64,000 nt of DNA from Candidatus Bipolaricaulota bacterium (GTDB taxonomy: Bacteria > Bipolaricaulota > Bipolaricaulia > UBA7950 > UBA9294), in assembly GCA_030606565.1 (NCBI GenBank), contig JAUWGE010000001.1, positions 126,301 to 190,300 on the forward strand, in the 5' to 3' direction. Position numbers and translations under genes: made by a program. This document shows, piece after piece, positions 9,288 through 19,293 of the stretch. Positions within the stretch are counted from its first letter, which is position 1, and each line of letters begins with the position of its first letter. The notes below the pieces were generated by a model that made no database searches, had not been told where the DNA came from, and worked only from the letters and a program-made list of their open reading frames with translations.

Positions 9288-10505
9288 ATGAGGAACTACG
9301 ATGTGGTGGTGGTAGGTGGTGGTCCGGCCGGTGCAGTGGCAGCGCGTCACGCCACCGTGGTTGGGGCACGTGTGCTCCTGATCGAACAAGGGGACGGCTC
9401 CGGAGAACCGGCCCGATGCACCGGTCTAGTCAGTCCCCGCACCCTTGACTTACTAGGTGCCTCGACCACAAGCGTCCTGCGGGAGATCCGCGGTGGAACC
9501 CTTCACGCCCCAGGGGGGAGGACCCTCAATATCCGTGCGGACACGGTCAAGGCGGTCGTGCTTGACCGTGGGAGGCTCAACCGCGAGCTGATCGAGTTGG
9601 CAGCCTCCGCCGGCGTTGAGGTGAGAACCCATACACGAGCCGTCGCTGCAACGACCGGCCGCGTTTGGATAAAACATCAAAGAAATAAGGAGGAGTTAAA
9701 AACCGCTGTAATCATTGGGGCCGATGGTCCACAAAGCGCCATTGCTTCGTGGTTTTCCCTACCACATCCAACTCAACTCCTCGTGGCAAGTCAAGTGGTG
9801 GTTACAGAAGACCACCTCACTCCGGACGGCATAGAGGTCTTCTTTGGAAGCGATGTTGCTCCCGGATTCTTCGCCTGGGCAGTCCCTGCTGAGGAGAGAT
9901 GCCTGCGCGTCGGCCTCGCTGCCCCCTTGGGAACCGACACAACTGCCCTTCTTACCCGGTTTCTGGGGCGACGCTTCCCCGGAGAGGTGGTCGAGCAAAT
10001 CAGGGGGATAATCCCGATTGGCACGGTCGAAACGACGGTGGGAGATGGAGTGCTCCTCGTTGGAGACGCTGCGGGACAGGTGAAGCCAACCTCTGGAGGA
10101 GGGATCTACACCGGTGGGATGTGTGCCCGAATCGCCGGTGAGATCGCAGGTTATGCCGCCCTGGCTGGAAAACCAAATCGCACTACACTCGCCGAGTATG
10201 AGCGTCGCTGGCAACGGGAAATCGGCCGCGAGTTGCGTTTTGGCCTCGCCGCTCGTCGCGCTCTCTTCGCTCTCTCAAATAGCGAAATCGATGTGATCTT
10301 CGCCGCCATCGACGAGCCATTGATTCTCAGTCTGATCGCCAAGAAGGGGGACATCGATTACCCGAGCCGGCTCGTCCACTCCTTCCTCCCCCATCAGAAG
10401 TTGTGGCCAAGGCTCCTTGCCCTCATCACCGCCCTTGGCGGCTGGGGAAAAATCGAGGAACTGGCACGGCTCGCCTTTGCCCCGCGCGACCATGTCACCC
10501 TATAA
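9288..10505 (+). CDS. FAD-dependent oxidoreductase, geranylgeranyl reductase family
   Basis: YDVVVVGGGPAGAVAARHA, GLVSPRTLDLLG, VGDAAGQVKPTSGGGIYTG. Confidence 0.85.
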   Translation: MRNYDVVVVGGGPAGAVAARHATVVGARVLLIEQGDGSGEPARCTGLVSPRTLDLLGASTTSVLREIRGGTLHAPGGRTLNIRADTVKAVVLDRGRLNRELIELAASAGVEVRTHTRAVAATTGRVWIKHQRNKEELKTAVIIGADGPQSAIASWFSLPHPTQLLVASQVVVTEDHLTPDGIEVFFGSDVAPGFFAWAVPAEERCLRVGLAAPLGTDTTALLTRFLGRRFPGEVVEQIRGIIPIGTVETTVGDGVLLVGDAAGQVKPTSGGGIYTGGMCARIAGEIAGYAALAGKPNRTTLAEYERRWQREIGRELRFGLAARRALFALSNSEIDVIFAAIDEPLILSLIAKKGDIDYPSRLVHSFLPHQKLWPRLLALITALGGWGKIEELARLAFAPRDHVTL

Positions 10506-10517
10506 TGCCTAAAGATC

Positions 10518-12590
10518 ATGGCGAAAAAGTCCGCAAAGAGGAAGAAGACACCGCAGAACTGGCGTTCTAAGATCCTGTTTGAACGCGTGATGGTCTACTT
10601 GATCGCCCTGTTCGTCTTCGTCTTGCCGCTTTTTATCTGGCCAGGGAGCACGGAGTACGGCTACGATAAGTCGATTTTCGCTCTCATCGGGATCTCGATC
10701 CTTCTTATTCTCTGGGGAGGCTCCACCTGGCTAAAAGGGGAGTGGCGAATCCGCCTTCCCTGGATAACCTTCCCCGCCCTCGGATTGATCCTTGTCTCCC
10801 TCCTCTCGCTCACCCATGCTATAAACGGCCGCGTGGTGATCCAAAGCCTCACGCTCCTCGCGTTCTTCTTCCTGTTTTACCTGGTAGTAACAAACCTCGT
10901 AAAGGAGAAGCGTGACGTTGCCCTGATCCTCTATTGCCTTCTTCTATCGTCATTTTTGGCCTCGCTCTACGGCCTTTTGCAGTACCTAGGAGTGATGCTC
11001 GGGGCAAGCGGTGGGCATGGTCTTGGAGAGATGATATCCACGATGGGGAACCGCAACTATTTGGGTGGATTCACCGCCTACCTCCTTTTCCCCTCTGTCA
11101 TCCTGATCGTTCGGCTCCGTTCTCGGCTCCTACGTGCCCTTGCTATCGGGCTTATTTCCTTCAACTTTGGGACGGCAATGCTCGTCAACCAAATGGGAGT
11201 GGTTGTCGCACTGATCGTCGCCGCGGTTGCGTTTCTCATTGGGTGGGCCATCTTCCGGCCGATTGATCCGATCCGCCAAAACCGCGGATGGCTTATCGCT
11301 TTTCTTTTCCTTCTTCTTTTCACCTTTCTCGTCGAGGCCCCGTCCGGGCCTCTCAATTCGGTCGTCGGACTTTCAGCGGATGGGAGTTCTTGGATCGCCC
11401 AGTTCTGGGCGCGAAACTCAGGTAAGGTTCGTTCGTGGGACTGGTGGGTCGGCTGGGAGATGTTCAAGGATCACCCCGTCGTTGGGGTGGGGCTCGGTAA
11501 CTACAAGCTTAACTTCATTCCGTACAAGGCGAAGTTCCTCGCGTCCCCTCAGGGGGCAGGCTACAACTTCCACATCGCCCGCGCGGCACAGGCGCATAAC
11601 GAGTATGTGCAGGTGACGGCGGAGCTCGGCTCACTCGGGATCCTCGCTCTCCTCGCCCTGCTGATCACAGCTCCCATCTGTTTTTGGATTAGGCTCCACC
11701 GTAACTTAAATGAAGGAGACCGCTTCGATCTGCTCCTTTTTTCCTGTGGAGTCGTTGCGTTCCTGGTGCACGCCCTGGTCAGCTTCCCCGCTCACCTTCC
11801 TGCCTCCTGCCTCGTTCTTGTCCTTGTGCTTGGCCTCGCCTCCTCGCGCACCTACGGCGAGGCAGCCGAGGTGCGCGTCAGCCTCAAGAAATGGCCGCTC
11901 AAAGTCTTCGTCACAGTGCTCATCGCTTTTTGCCTGCTTGTCTCCGTAATCGCTGCCCGCGACTTCTCCGCTGACCTTCTCCTTGGCCAGGGAATCAGGC
12001 AGCTTCAGATGGGACAGTTCCGGCTCGCCGAAGCGACCCTCGAACGAAGCGCCCGTCTCGACTTCTGTCCCCGCCAAGTCTACTATCACCTTGCCACGGC
12101 GAAGATTAAACAGGGCCGCTACGAAGAGGCAAGGGTTGATCTGGAGCTGTGCCGCACCCGCTTCGTCGTGGAAAACCTCTATCTCAATCTGGCAAGCCTA
12201 GCCGCGAACCTGGGGGACTTGAAGACGGCACGGCAGGACTTAGAGCTGCTACTGGCTACCCATCCCCATCCCACCCTTCAAATCCAGGCTGAGTACCTGG
12301 ATAAGTACCTGGAAGCGATAATCACCATCCAAGAAGGGGACTACAACCGCGCCACGGACATACTGGAAACGCTTATCCAGAAACACCCAACCTTCGAGCG
12401 GTCCTACATCGCCCTTGGCGATCTGTACCGGATGAGGGGAATGCCAGTCAACGCGCGCAAGAACTATGAAAAGGCCCTTGAATTGATCGATGAGAAGCTC
12501 ACTAAGGCGAAACTGCGCAGTGAGATCGAGGTTCTCATAAAGGAGAAGGAGGCCGTGGAGGCCAGTCTCACCAAATTGCCTTCCTCTTGA
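10518..12590 (+). CDS. O-antigen ligase (WaaL-like) membrane protein with C-terminal TPR repeats
   Basis: Multi-TM; HPVVGVGLGNYKLNF and AHNEYVQVTAELGSLG; C-terminal TPR-like repeats. Confidence 0.82.
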   Translation: MAKKSAKRKKTPQNWRSKILFERVMVYLIALFVFVLPLFIWPGSTEYGYDKSIFALIGISILLILWGGSTWLKGEWRIRLPWITFPALGLILVSLLSLTHAINGRVVIQSLTLLAFFFLFYLVVTNLVKEKRDVALILYCLLLSSFLASLYGLLQYLGVMLGASGGHGLGEMISTMGNRNYLGGFTAYLLFPSVILIVRLRSRLLRALAIGLISFNFGTAMLVNQMGVVVALIVAAVAFLIGWAIFRPIDPIRQNRGWLIAFLFLLLFTFLVEAPSGPLNSVVGLSADGSSWIAQFWARNSGKVRSWDWWVGWEMFKDHPVVGVGLGNYKLNFIPYKAKFLASPQGAGYNFHIARAAQAHNEYVQVTAELGSLGILALLALLITAPICFWIRLHRNLNEGDRFDLLLFSCGVVAFLVHALVSFPAHLPASCLVLVLVLGLASSRTYGEAAEVRVSLKKWPLKVFVTVLIAFCLLVSVIAARDFSADLLLGQGIRQLQMGQFRLAEATLERSARLDFCPRQVYYHLATAKIKQGRYEEARVDLELCRTRFVVENLYLNLASLAANLGDLKTARQDLELLLATHPHPTLQIQAEYLDKYLEAIITIQEGDYNRATDILETLIQKHPTFERSYIALGDLYRMRGMPVNARKNYEKALELIDEKLTKAKLRSEIEVLIKEKEAVEASLTKLPSS

Positions 12591-12597
12591 ACCTTCC

Positions 12598-12626
12598 TTG
12601 AAAGCGCTTCCCGCCCCTCCTATACT
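12598..12626 (+). promoter_or_regulatory. secA promoter
   Basis: TTGAAA-17 nt-TATACT, just upstream of ATG 12643. Confidence 0.6.
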
Positions 12627-12642
12627 GAAAGTGTGATTTCTT

Positions 12643-15210
12643 ATGGCAATTGAAGTCATCAAACGAAGCCTCGACTACCTCTTGGGGCAGACAAACACCC
12701 AGCAGCTTAAGCGCTTCCGTTCTCACCTGCGGGCGATAAACACATTATCAAAAGAGATGGAACGCCTTTCCGACGTGGCGCTCCAAGCCAAAACAGAGGA
12801 ATTTCGAAGACGTCTTGAGGCAGGAGAGACAAAGGACAAAATTCGAAATGAGGCGTTTGCTGTGGTGCGCGAGGTCGCTGTGCGCACTGTACAGATGCGA
12901 CCATTCGACGTACAGATCATAGGGGCAATTGCCCTCGATGAACAGAAGATCGCGGAGATGCAAACCGGGGAGGGGAAAACCCTTGTTGCCACCCTCCCCG
13001 CCTACCTGAACGCACTGGTGGGGAAGGTGCACGTGGTAACCGTGAATGATTACCTCGCCCGCCGCGACCGGGAGTGGATGGGCCCGATCTACGAGTTCCT
13101 CGGCCTGTCTGTCGGCCTCCTTCAGGAGGGGATGGAGACCGAGGAGAGAAAATCCGCCTACGCTGCCAATATCACCTATGGAACGAACAACCAGTTCGGG
13201 TTCGACTACCTGCGTGATAACATGGTTCTCTCCACCGACCAAAAAGTCCAGGGACCTCTCGACTACGCGATAGTTGACGAGATCGATAACATCTTGATCG
13301 ACGAGGCACGCACCCCGCTCATCATCTCCGGTTCCACCGCCCAGTCAATCGACCGCTACCGCAAGTTCGCGTCGCTTGTCCGCCGATTCAAGAAGGATGC
13401 AGATTTCGAGATCGACGAGGAGACACGCCGGCTCACCCTCACCGACACAGGGATCCACAAGGGCGAGGAGGCTCTGTCTCTTGAGAACCTATTCGCCCCG
13501 GAGAACACCGACACCCTCCACCACCTTGAGACGGCACTACGCGCGCTGCACTTATTTAAGAAAGAGCATGACTACATCGTTAAGGACGGCCGGGTGATGA
13601 TCGTTGACGAGTTCACCGGGCGGCTGATGCCCGATCGCCGCTACTCCGACGGCCTCCATCAGGCGCTTGAGGCGAAAGAGGGAATGATGGTACAGCGCGA
13701 GTCGCAGACCCTCGCCCAGATCACACTACAGCACTACTTCCAGCTCTATAAGAGAATCTGCGGGATGACCGGCACCGCAAAGACCGAGGAGGAGGAGTTC
13801 AAGCAAATCTACGCCTTGCCAGTACTCGCCATCCTCACCAACCGACCGCTCATCCGCGAGGCGAAACCCGACGTGATCTTCCGCACCCGCAAGGCGAAGT
13901 TCGAGGCGATGGCCGAGGAAGTGGAAAGACTTCACAAGATAGGAAGACCGGTCCTGATCGGGACCAACTCGATCGAGAAATCAGAGCGGCTCGCAGCCTT
14001 GTTCAAGGAGCGCGACCTTCCGCACCATGTGTTAAACGCCAAGTACCACGAGCAGGAGGCGGAGATCATCAAGGAAGCCGGCAAGCCTGGGGCGATTACC
14101 GTCGCCACCAACATGGCCGGCCGTGGGACTGACATCAAGCTCGGCGATGGAGTCGCCGAACTCGGCGGCCTGCATGTCATGGGCGGTCAGCGCCACGAAT
14201 CCCGCCGGATCGACAACCAGCTCCTCGGCCGCTCGGGGCGTCAAGGGGATCCCGGCTCCTCCCAGTTTTACCTCTCACTCGAAGACGACCTCTTGCGTAT
14301 CTTCGGTGGAGACCGGATCGCCTCCGTAATGGATCGATTGGGAATGGAGGAGGGGCAGGCGATCGAACACGACCTCCTCACCGGTGCTATTCGTCGCGCA
14401 CAGAAGCGTGTAGAAGGGCGCAACTTCGAGATCCGAAAGCGTCTCCTTGAATATGACCTCGTCCTTGCTAAGCAGCGCGAGGCGATCTACTCCCTGCGCG
14501 ATCGGTTCCTCTTACCGCCACGCGATGAAGCGGATTCCCTTCCCATGGATGGCCTCGATGACTATCTAGGCGAGCTGCTCGAAGAGTACGCTGAGGGGCT
14601 TATCGCCGACTACGCCAATGCCTCCCGACCCAAGGAAGAATGGAACTTAAAGGGGTTGACCCACGAACTCTCAGCTGCCATTCCCGTCTCGCCACAGACC
14701 CTGGAGGGGAAGGGACCTGATGAGCTCCACAGCGAAGTGGTCGATTGCCTCCATCGCGCCCTCTCCCGGCAGAAGGAGCAGCTCGGCGCGCGCTTCCCCC
14801 TAATCGCACGGTATCTCATTCTCACTACCGTCGATGAGGCCTGGCTTTCCCACCTCTACACCCTCGATGACCTGAAGGAGGGGATCGGATGGACCGCCTA
14901 CGGGGGAACTGACCCGCTCGTCGCCTTCAAGCGTGAGTCGTTCGCGCTCTTTCAGGAAATGCTCGCCCGCGCGGCGCAAAAGATCGTCCGCTCTCTCATC
15001 AATCCACGTCTCGCTGCTCCGGGAGGGGCACGGCAGCCAACCCCTACTCAAGAGGTGAGCTACGTCCACGCACCTGCGGGATCGGTGAGTACAACAGCGA
15101 CAAAACCGAAGCGAAACCCTGTCGTGGCTGTTAAAAAGCCCGGCCGTAACGATCCCTGTCCCTGTGGATCGGGGAAGAAGTACAAAAAGTGCTGCGGCCG
15201 GAATGCTTAG
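12643..15210 (+). CDS. secA: Preprotein translocase ATPase SecA
   Basis: MQTGEGKTLVATLPAYLNAL, VDEIDNILIDEARTPLIISG, ATNMAGRGTDIKLG, C-terminal zinc motif CPCGSGKKYKKCCG. Confidence 0.97.
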   Translation: MAIEVIKRSLDYLLGQTNTQQLKRFRSHLRAINTLSKEMERLSDVALQAKTEEFRRRLEAGETKDKIRNEAFAVVREVAVRTVQMRPFDVQIIGAIALDEQKIAEMQTGEGKTLVATLPAYLNALVGKVHVVTVNDYLARRDREWMGPIYEFLGLSVGLLQEGMETEERKSAYAANITYGTNNQFGFDYLRDNMVLSTDQKVQGPLDYAIVDEIDNILIDEARTPLIISGSTAQSIDRYRKFASLVRRFKKDADFEIDEETRRLTLTDTGIHKGEEALSLENLFAPENTDTLHHLETALRALHLFKKEHDYIVKDGRVMIVDEFTGRLMPDRRYSDGLHQALEAKEGMMVQRESQTLAQITLQHYFQLYKRICGMTGTAKTEEEEFKQIYALPVLAILTNRPLIREAKPDVIFRTRKAKFEAMAEEVERLHKIGRPVLIGTNSIEKSERLAALFKERDLPHHVLNAKYHEQEAEIIKEAGKPGAITVATNMAGRGTDIKLGDGVAELGGLHVMGGQRHESRRIDNQLLGRSGRQGDPGSSQFYLSLEDDLLRIFGGDRIASVMDRLGMEEGQAIEHDLLTGAIRRAQKRVEGRNFEIRKRLLEYDLVLAKQREAIYSLRDRFLLPPRDEADSLPMDGLDDYLGELLEEYAEGLIADYANASRPKEEWNLKGLTHELSAAIPVSPQTLEGKGPDELHSEVVDCLHRALSRQKEQLGARFPLIARYLILTTVDEAWLSHLYTLDDLKEGIGWTAYGGTDPLVAFKRESFALFQEMLARAAQKIVRSLINPRLAAPGGARQPTPTQEVSYVHAPAGSVSTTATKPKRNPVVAVKKPGRNDPCPCGSGKKYKKCCGRNA

Positions 15211-15436
15211 GAGATCCGTTCCAACAGGAGCTCGTCGTCTGTGACGAAGAGCCTGATCAACTCGAAAACTTCCGTATCTTGCTTCTCCTGCCCTGACAGC
15301 TCGTAGGTGATCTCCCTCTTACGCATCATCACTAACCGGTTTCCCAGAGCGATCGCCTGCTCCATGTTGTAGGTAACCATGATCGTGGTGAGATTCCTTG
15401 GTTCCACAAACTCAAGCGTCAAGCGCCAGAGACGAT
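15207..15436 (-). pseudogene. C-terminal remnant of an ABC ATPase
   Basis: TLEFVEPRNLTTIMVTYNMEQAIALGNRLVMM...YELSGQEKQDTEV corresponds to the H-loop and C-terminal region of ABC ATPases; no Walker A/B or signature upstream; 5' boundary approximate. Confidence 0.65.
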
Positions 15437-15560
15437 TAAGGTTCCACTTTCCTTAAAGACCTTCGCCAGGGCGGGCGATCTGATCGAGGAGACAAACCCG
15501 CGTCTCTTGAGGGCCCACTTCAACACTCCCTCCTTTGTGCTGCTTCAGGTGACTTAGTCC

Positions 15561-15589
15561 TTGACAGCTTCAGACGATTCTGTTAGGAT
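15561..15589 (+). promoter_or_regulatory. Promoter for the liv leader and operon
   Basis: TTGACA-17 nt-TAGGAT. Confidence 0.65.
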
Positions 15590-15607
15590 GCGTCTATAGG
15601 AGGAAAG

Positions 15608-15688
15608 ATGCGACAGGCTTCTATCCTGGAGGTGCGAACGGCTAGCGATACTTTTAATTGCTACTTTATGATTCATTGGGCTAACTAG
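15608..15688 (+). CDS. Candidate 26-aa leader peptide MRQASILEVRTASDTFNCYFMIHWAN
   Basis: SD aggaggaaag directly before ATG; TAG stop overlaps the first stem of a hairpin; followed by an intrinsic terminator upstream of livG. Confidence 0.55.
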   Translation: MRQASILEVRTASDTFNCYFMIHWAN

Positions 15689-15710
15689 TAGCGCCTGAGA
15701 GGCGCTACTA
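15686..15710 (+). promoter_or_regulatory. Leader hairpin overlapping the leader ORF stop
   Basis: tagtagcgcc-tgaga-ggcgctacta perfect 10-bp stem. Confidence 0.7.
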
Positions 15711-15713
15711 GAC

Positions 15714-15749
15714 CCGCAAACCGAAAGCCGAAAGGCTTGCGGTTTTTTC
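15714..15749 (+). terminator. Intrinsic terminator/attenuator upstream of livG
   Basis: ccgc(aaaccga)aagcc-gaaa-ggcttgcgg followed by ttttttcttt. Confidence 0.7.
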
Positions 15750-15775
15750 TTTGCCTGCAACGTGAGGAGGAAAGA

Positions 15776-16549
15776 GTGCTTGTTGTCGAAGACCTTGCCA
15801 AGCAGTTTGGTGGGCTACACGCTGTGGACAGTTGTTCGTTCACGGTAAAGCGAGGTACGATCACCGGGCTGATCGGGCCGAATGGAGCAGGCAAGACTAC
15901 AGTGTTCAATCTCCTCACCGGTTTTCTCAAACCCGATAGCGGCGAGGTTCACCGTGCGGAGGAGAACATCACAGGCCTACCACCCCATCGCGTCTTCCGC
16001 CAGGGAATTTGTAGAACCTTCCAGATTCCGCGTGAATTGAAGGAGATGACGGTTGTGGAAAACCTGATGCTCGTACCCTCCGGACAGCTCGGCGAAAGGA
16101 TGTGGAACCCATTCTTTCGGCCACGGAGGGTGCGTCAGCAGGAGCGTACGATCTGTGATAAGGCGTTTGAAGTCCTGGACTTCTTGCAGCTTTCCCATCT
16201 AAAAGACGAGTATGCGGGGAGCCTCTCCGGCGGCCAGAAGAAGCTCCTGGAACTGGCTCGAACCATGATGGTCGACCCCAGAGTGGTCCTGCTCGATGAA
16301 CCCGGTGCGGGAGTAAACCGCACCCTTTTAAAACGCCTAGCCAGTTCCATTGAACGGTTGTGCAGAGAGACGGGGACAACCTTCCTCATTGTCGAACACG
16401 ATATGGACTTTATCATGAGACTCTGCACCCCGGTGATCGTGATGAGCGAAGGGCGCAAATTGATGGAGGGAACTCCCGCAGAGGTCCAGCAAGACCAACA
16501 GGTACTCGACGCCTACCTCGGGGGACAGTATGTCGCTATTGACGGGTGA
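15776..16549 (+). CDS. livG: Branched-chain-type amino-acid ABC transporter ATPase LivG
   Basis: GPNGAGKTTVFNLLTGF, LSGGQKKLLELARTMM, VVLLDEPGAGVN; GTG 15776 with SD gaggagg. Confidence 0.9.
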   Translation: MLVVEDLAKQFGGLHAVDSCSFTVKRGTITGLIGPNGAGKTTVFNLLTGFLKPDSGEVHRAEENITGLPPHRVFRQGICRTFQIPRELKEMTVVENLMLVPSGQLGERMWNPFFRPRRVRQQERTICDKAFEVLDFLQLSHLKDEYAGSLSGGQKKLLELARTMMVDPRVVLLDEPGAGVNRTLLKRLASSIERLCRETGTTFLIVEHDMDFIMRLCTPVIVMSEGRKLMEGTPAEVQQDQQVLDAYLGGQYVAIDG

Positions 16550-17234
16550 GGGGATCCATAGTGGTTACGGAGATATGGAGGTCCTTCACGACGTCTCCTT
16601 CCGCATAGAGGAGAAAGAGATCATCTCGATCATTGGTCCAAACGGGGCCGGAAAGTCGACCCTGTTGAAAACAATCTTCGGGTTGCTCAAACCCACAAAG
16701 GGAAGTGTCACCTTTAAGGAAAACAGTATCACTGGGCTGGCGCCTGATCGAATCGTCCGCTTGGGTATGGCCTATGTTCCCCAAGTGGAGAACGTCTTCC
16801 CCTCACTCACCGCCCAGGAGAATCTGGAGATGGGCGCCTTTATCCGCAAAGATGATTTCAGCGACCGATTGGAAGAGGTCTATGAACTCTTCCCCCTCCT
16901 CAAGGAGCGGCGGCGGCAGCGGGTAGGGAAGATGAGTGGGGGCGAACGGCAGATGGTAGCGATGGGCCGAGCACTGATGCTCGACCCGGAGTTGCTCATG
17001 TTAGACGAACCCTCCGCTGCTTTGGCGCCGAAGTTGGCGGAGATGATCTTTGAAAGAATCACCGCGATCAACGAGACCGGCGTTTCGATCCTCATTGTGG
17101 AACAGAACGCCAAGGAATCCTTGAAGCTGGCTGACCGGGGGTACGTTCTGGCCAGTGGACAGAACCGCTTCGAAGATACAGGTGAGAACCTGTTGGCCAA
17201 CGAGGAGATCGGGCAGCTCTACCTGGGCGGGTAG
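16530..17234 (+). CDS. livF: Branched-chain-type amino-acid ABC transporter ATPase LivF
   Basis: GPNGAGKSTLLKTIFGLL, MSGGERQMVAMGRALM, LMLDEPSAALAP. Confidence 0.92.
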   Translation: MSLLTGEGIHSGYGDMEVLHDVSFRIEEKEIISIIGPNGAGKSTLLKTIFGLLKPTKGSVTFKENSITGLAPDRIVRLGMAYVPQVENVFPSLTAQENLEMGAFIRKDDFSDRLEEVYELFPLLKERRRQRVGKMSGGERQMVAMGRALMLDPELLMLDEPSAALAPKLAEMIFERITAINETGVSILIVEQNAKESLKLADRGYVLASGQNRFEDTGENLLANEEIGQLYLGG

Positions 17235-17243
17235 AGGAAACAA

Positions 17244-18167
17244 ATGCAGATACTATCAAGAATTCCACAGTTGCTTATATACGGTGTCATCTCAGGGAGT
17301 ATCCTTTCCCTGGGAGGGATTGGCGTCTCCCTCACCTACAGCATCCTGGGTTTCGCCAACTTCGCTCATGGTGATTTCATGGCCCTTGGCGCATACATCG
17401 CCCTTGGACTATTTACTCTAACCGCTGGACTGGGAATTCCCAGTACTCCTCTTGGTCCACTCTCCTTCGGATTCGGTTTCATCCTCTCCTTTATTCTAGC
17501 TATGGGGCTGACTGCCTTGACGGTAGTCCTGATCGACCGGTTCCTCTTTAAACGGTTGCGGCACACTAGCTCGATCATTCTGATGATGTCTTCAATTGGA
17601 GTCGCATTGGGCCTACGGAACGTCCTTCAATTCTTCTGGGGGCCGCAGCCGCACTACTACATAGAGAAGATACAACTGGCTATCGTGATCCCTGGGGTAG
17701 GCGTTAGGATCAAGCCCGACCAGGTGTTTATCATTATCGCCGCTATAGTATCGGTCGGATTGGTCCACTACTTTTTGCAACATACCAAGATGGGTAAGGC
17801 GATGCGTGCTACTGCGGATAATATGGCGCTTGCCCGAGTAACGGGTATCAATACGGAACGGGTGATCCTTTGGACATGGGTGATTGGCGCTGCCTTAGCA
17901 GCAACGGCAGGGATCCTCGCCGGGATTGAGAACAAGTTCATCACCCCGGAGTTAGGGTGGCAGATGCTCCTGTCTATCTTTGCCTCCGTCGTCCTGGGTG
18001 GACTTGGCAACCCTTACGGGGCGATCCTTGGAGGGATGATCATCGGCCTTTCCGAAGAGGTCTCAACCGCGTTCATATCCACCGGGTATAAACCGGCTGT
18101 GGCCTTCATCATCATGATCATCATGTTGCTGATCAAGCCAACCGGACTGCTAGGGAAGAGGCGATAA
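17244..18167 (+). CDS. livH: Branched-chain-type amino-acid ABC permease LivH
   Basis: GFANFAHGDFMALGAYIAL; MRATADNMALARVTGINTERVI. Confidence 0.92.
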   Translation: MQILSRIPQLLIYGVISGSILSLGGIGVSLTYSILGFANFAHGDFMALGAYIALGLFTLTAGLGIPSTPLGPLSFGFGFILSFILAMGLTALTVVLIDRFLFKRLRHTSSIILMMSSIGVALGLRNVLQFFWGPQPHYYIEKIQLAIVIPGVGVRIKPDQVFIIIAAIVSVGLVHYFLQHTKMGKAMRATADNMALARVTGINTERVILWTWVIGAALAATAGILAGIENKFITPELGWQMLLSIFASVVLGGLGNPYGAILGGMIIGLSEEVSTAFISTGYKPAVAFIIMIIMLLIKPTGLLGKRR

Positions 18168-19198
18168 TGGACACGATTGTCGGAATAATAAACTACATCG
18201 TCTTCTTCGCTATCACTGCTGGCACCTACGGAATCCTTTCCCTGGGCTTAAACATCCAGTGGGGGTATACCGGCCTATTCAACATCGGGATCGCTGGATT
18301 CTACGCGGTGGGCGCATATACAGCGGCCCTGGTCTCTGGCCCGCCGCCTGGCGCATGGGATGGTCGCATCTTCGGGGGGTTTGAGCTCCCCTTCCTCGTT
18401 GGGCTGCTGGCGGCGGCCGTCGTCTGTGGGATCGTCGCCCTATTAGTCGGCATTCCCACTCTGCGCCTCAGAGCGGATTACCTCGCGATCGCCACCATCG
18501 GGATAGCTGAGACGATCCGACTGGTGCTAAAGAACGAGTCCTGGCTCACCAATGGTGTGTGGGGCCTGCAGCAGATCCCTTCCCCATTGTATGATCCAAT
18601 CCGCGCAGGGGTCACGAGATTCCTGGGTGGGCACCCTGACCTGCCGCCATGGTTACACGATCTGATCTTTAAGTCGTATAACTGGTTTTATCTCCTTTTA
18701 GTTCTGGGCATCCTCTTTATCCTCTATCTCATCATGCAGCGTCTCGTGCGCTCCCCCTGGGGACGCGCGGTAAAGGCCATCCGCGAAGATGAGGATGCCG
18801 CTGCGATGTCAGGTAAGAACACCTTCTCCTTCAAGATACAGGCCCTCGTGCTAGGCGCGATGATCATGGGGATCGGCGGGAGCCTCTACGCCCACTACGC
18901 CAGGTTTATCTCTCCCGCCTCGTTCAAACCCCTCTACGGGACCTTTCTTGTCTGGGTGATGTTGGTCCTGGGAGGAAGCGGGAACAACAAAGGCGCCATC
19001 CTCGGTAGCTTTGTCGTATGGGGGATCTGGGCGGGGACCGACTTTTTGACCGGCTACTTCCCCTTTACCGCCACACAGGCAGCTTCTCTTCGAATTATCA
19101 TTATTGCAGTATTGCTGGAAGTCATTCTACTATGGCGCCCGCAGGGGCTGTTACAGCGAGAAAAGCGCCCCCCAACGATCCTCAAGAAAAAGGCGTGA
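18167..19198 (+). CDS. livM: Branched-chain-type amino-acid ABC permease LivM
   Basis: GYTGLFNIGIAGFYAVGAYTAAL; GRAVKAIREDEDAA; start overlaps livH stop. Confidence 0.92.
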   Translation: MDTIVGIINYIVFFAITAGTYGILSLGLNIQWGYTGLFNIGIAGFYAVGAYTAALVSGPPPGAWDGRIFGGFELPFLVGLLAAAVVCGIVALLVGIPTLRLRADYLAIATIGIAETIRLVLKNESWLTNGVWGLQQIPSPLYDPIRAGVTRFLGGHPDLPPWLHDLIFKSYNWFYLLLVLGILFILYLIMQRLVRSPWGRAVKAIREDEDAAAMSGKNTFSFKIQALVLGAMIMGIGGSLYAHYARFISPASFKPLYGTFLVWVMLVLGGSGNNKGAILGSFVVWGIWAGTDFLTGYFPFTATQAASLRIIIIAVLLEVILLWRPQGLLQREKRPPTILKKKA

Positions 19199-19293
19199 AA
19201 AACGGGGGGCGGCCCGATAAGGTCACCCCCCGGGAACAGGAGAGACGAAGGTATCTCCCTCCTGCAATCTGTCTTACCCTTGGTCTTCTCTAG

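Noticed and set aside
15969-16379. Minus-strand ORFs inside livG and many similar antisense ORFs
   Set aside because: High-GC shadow frames opposite well-supported genes
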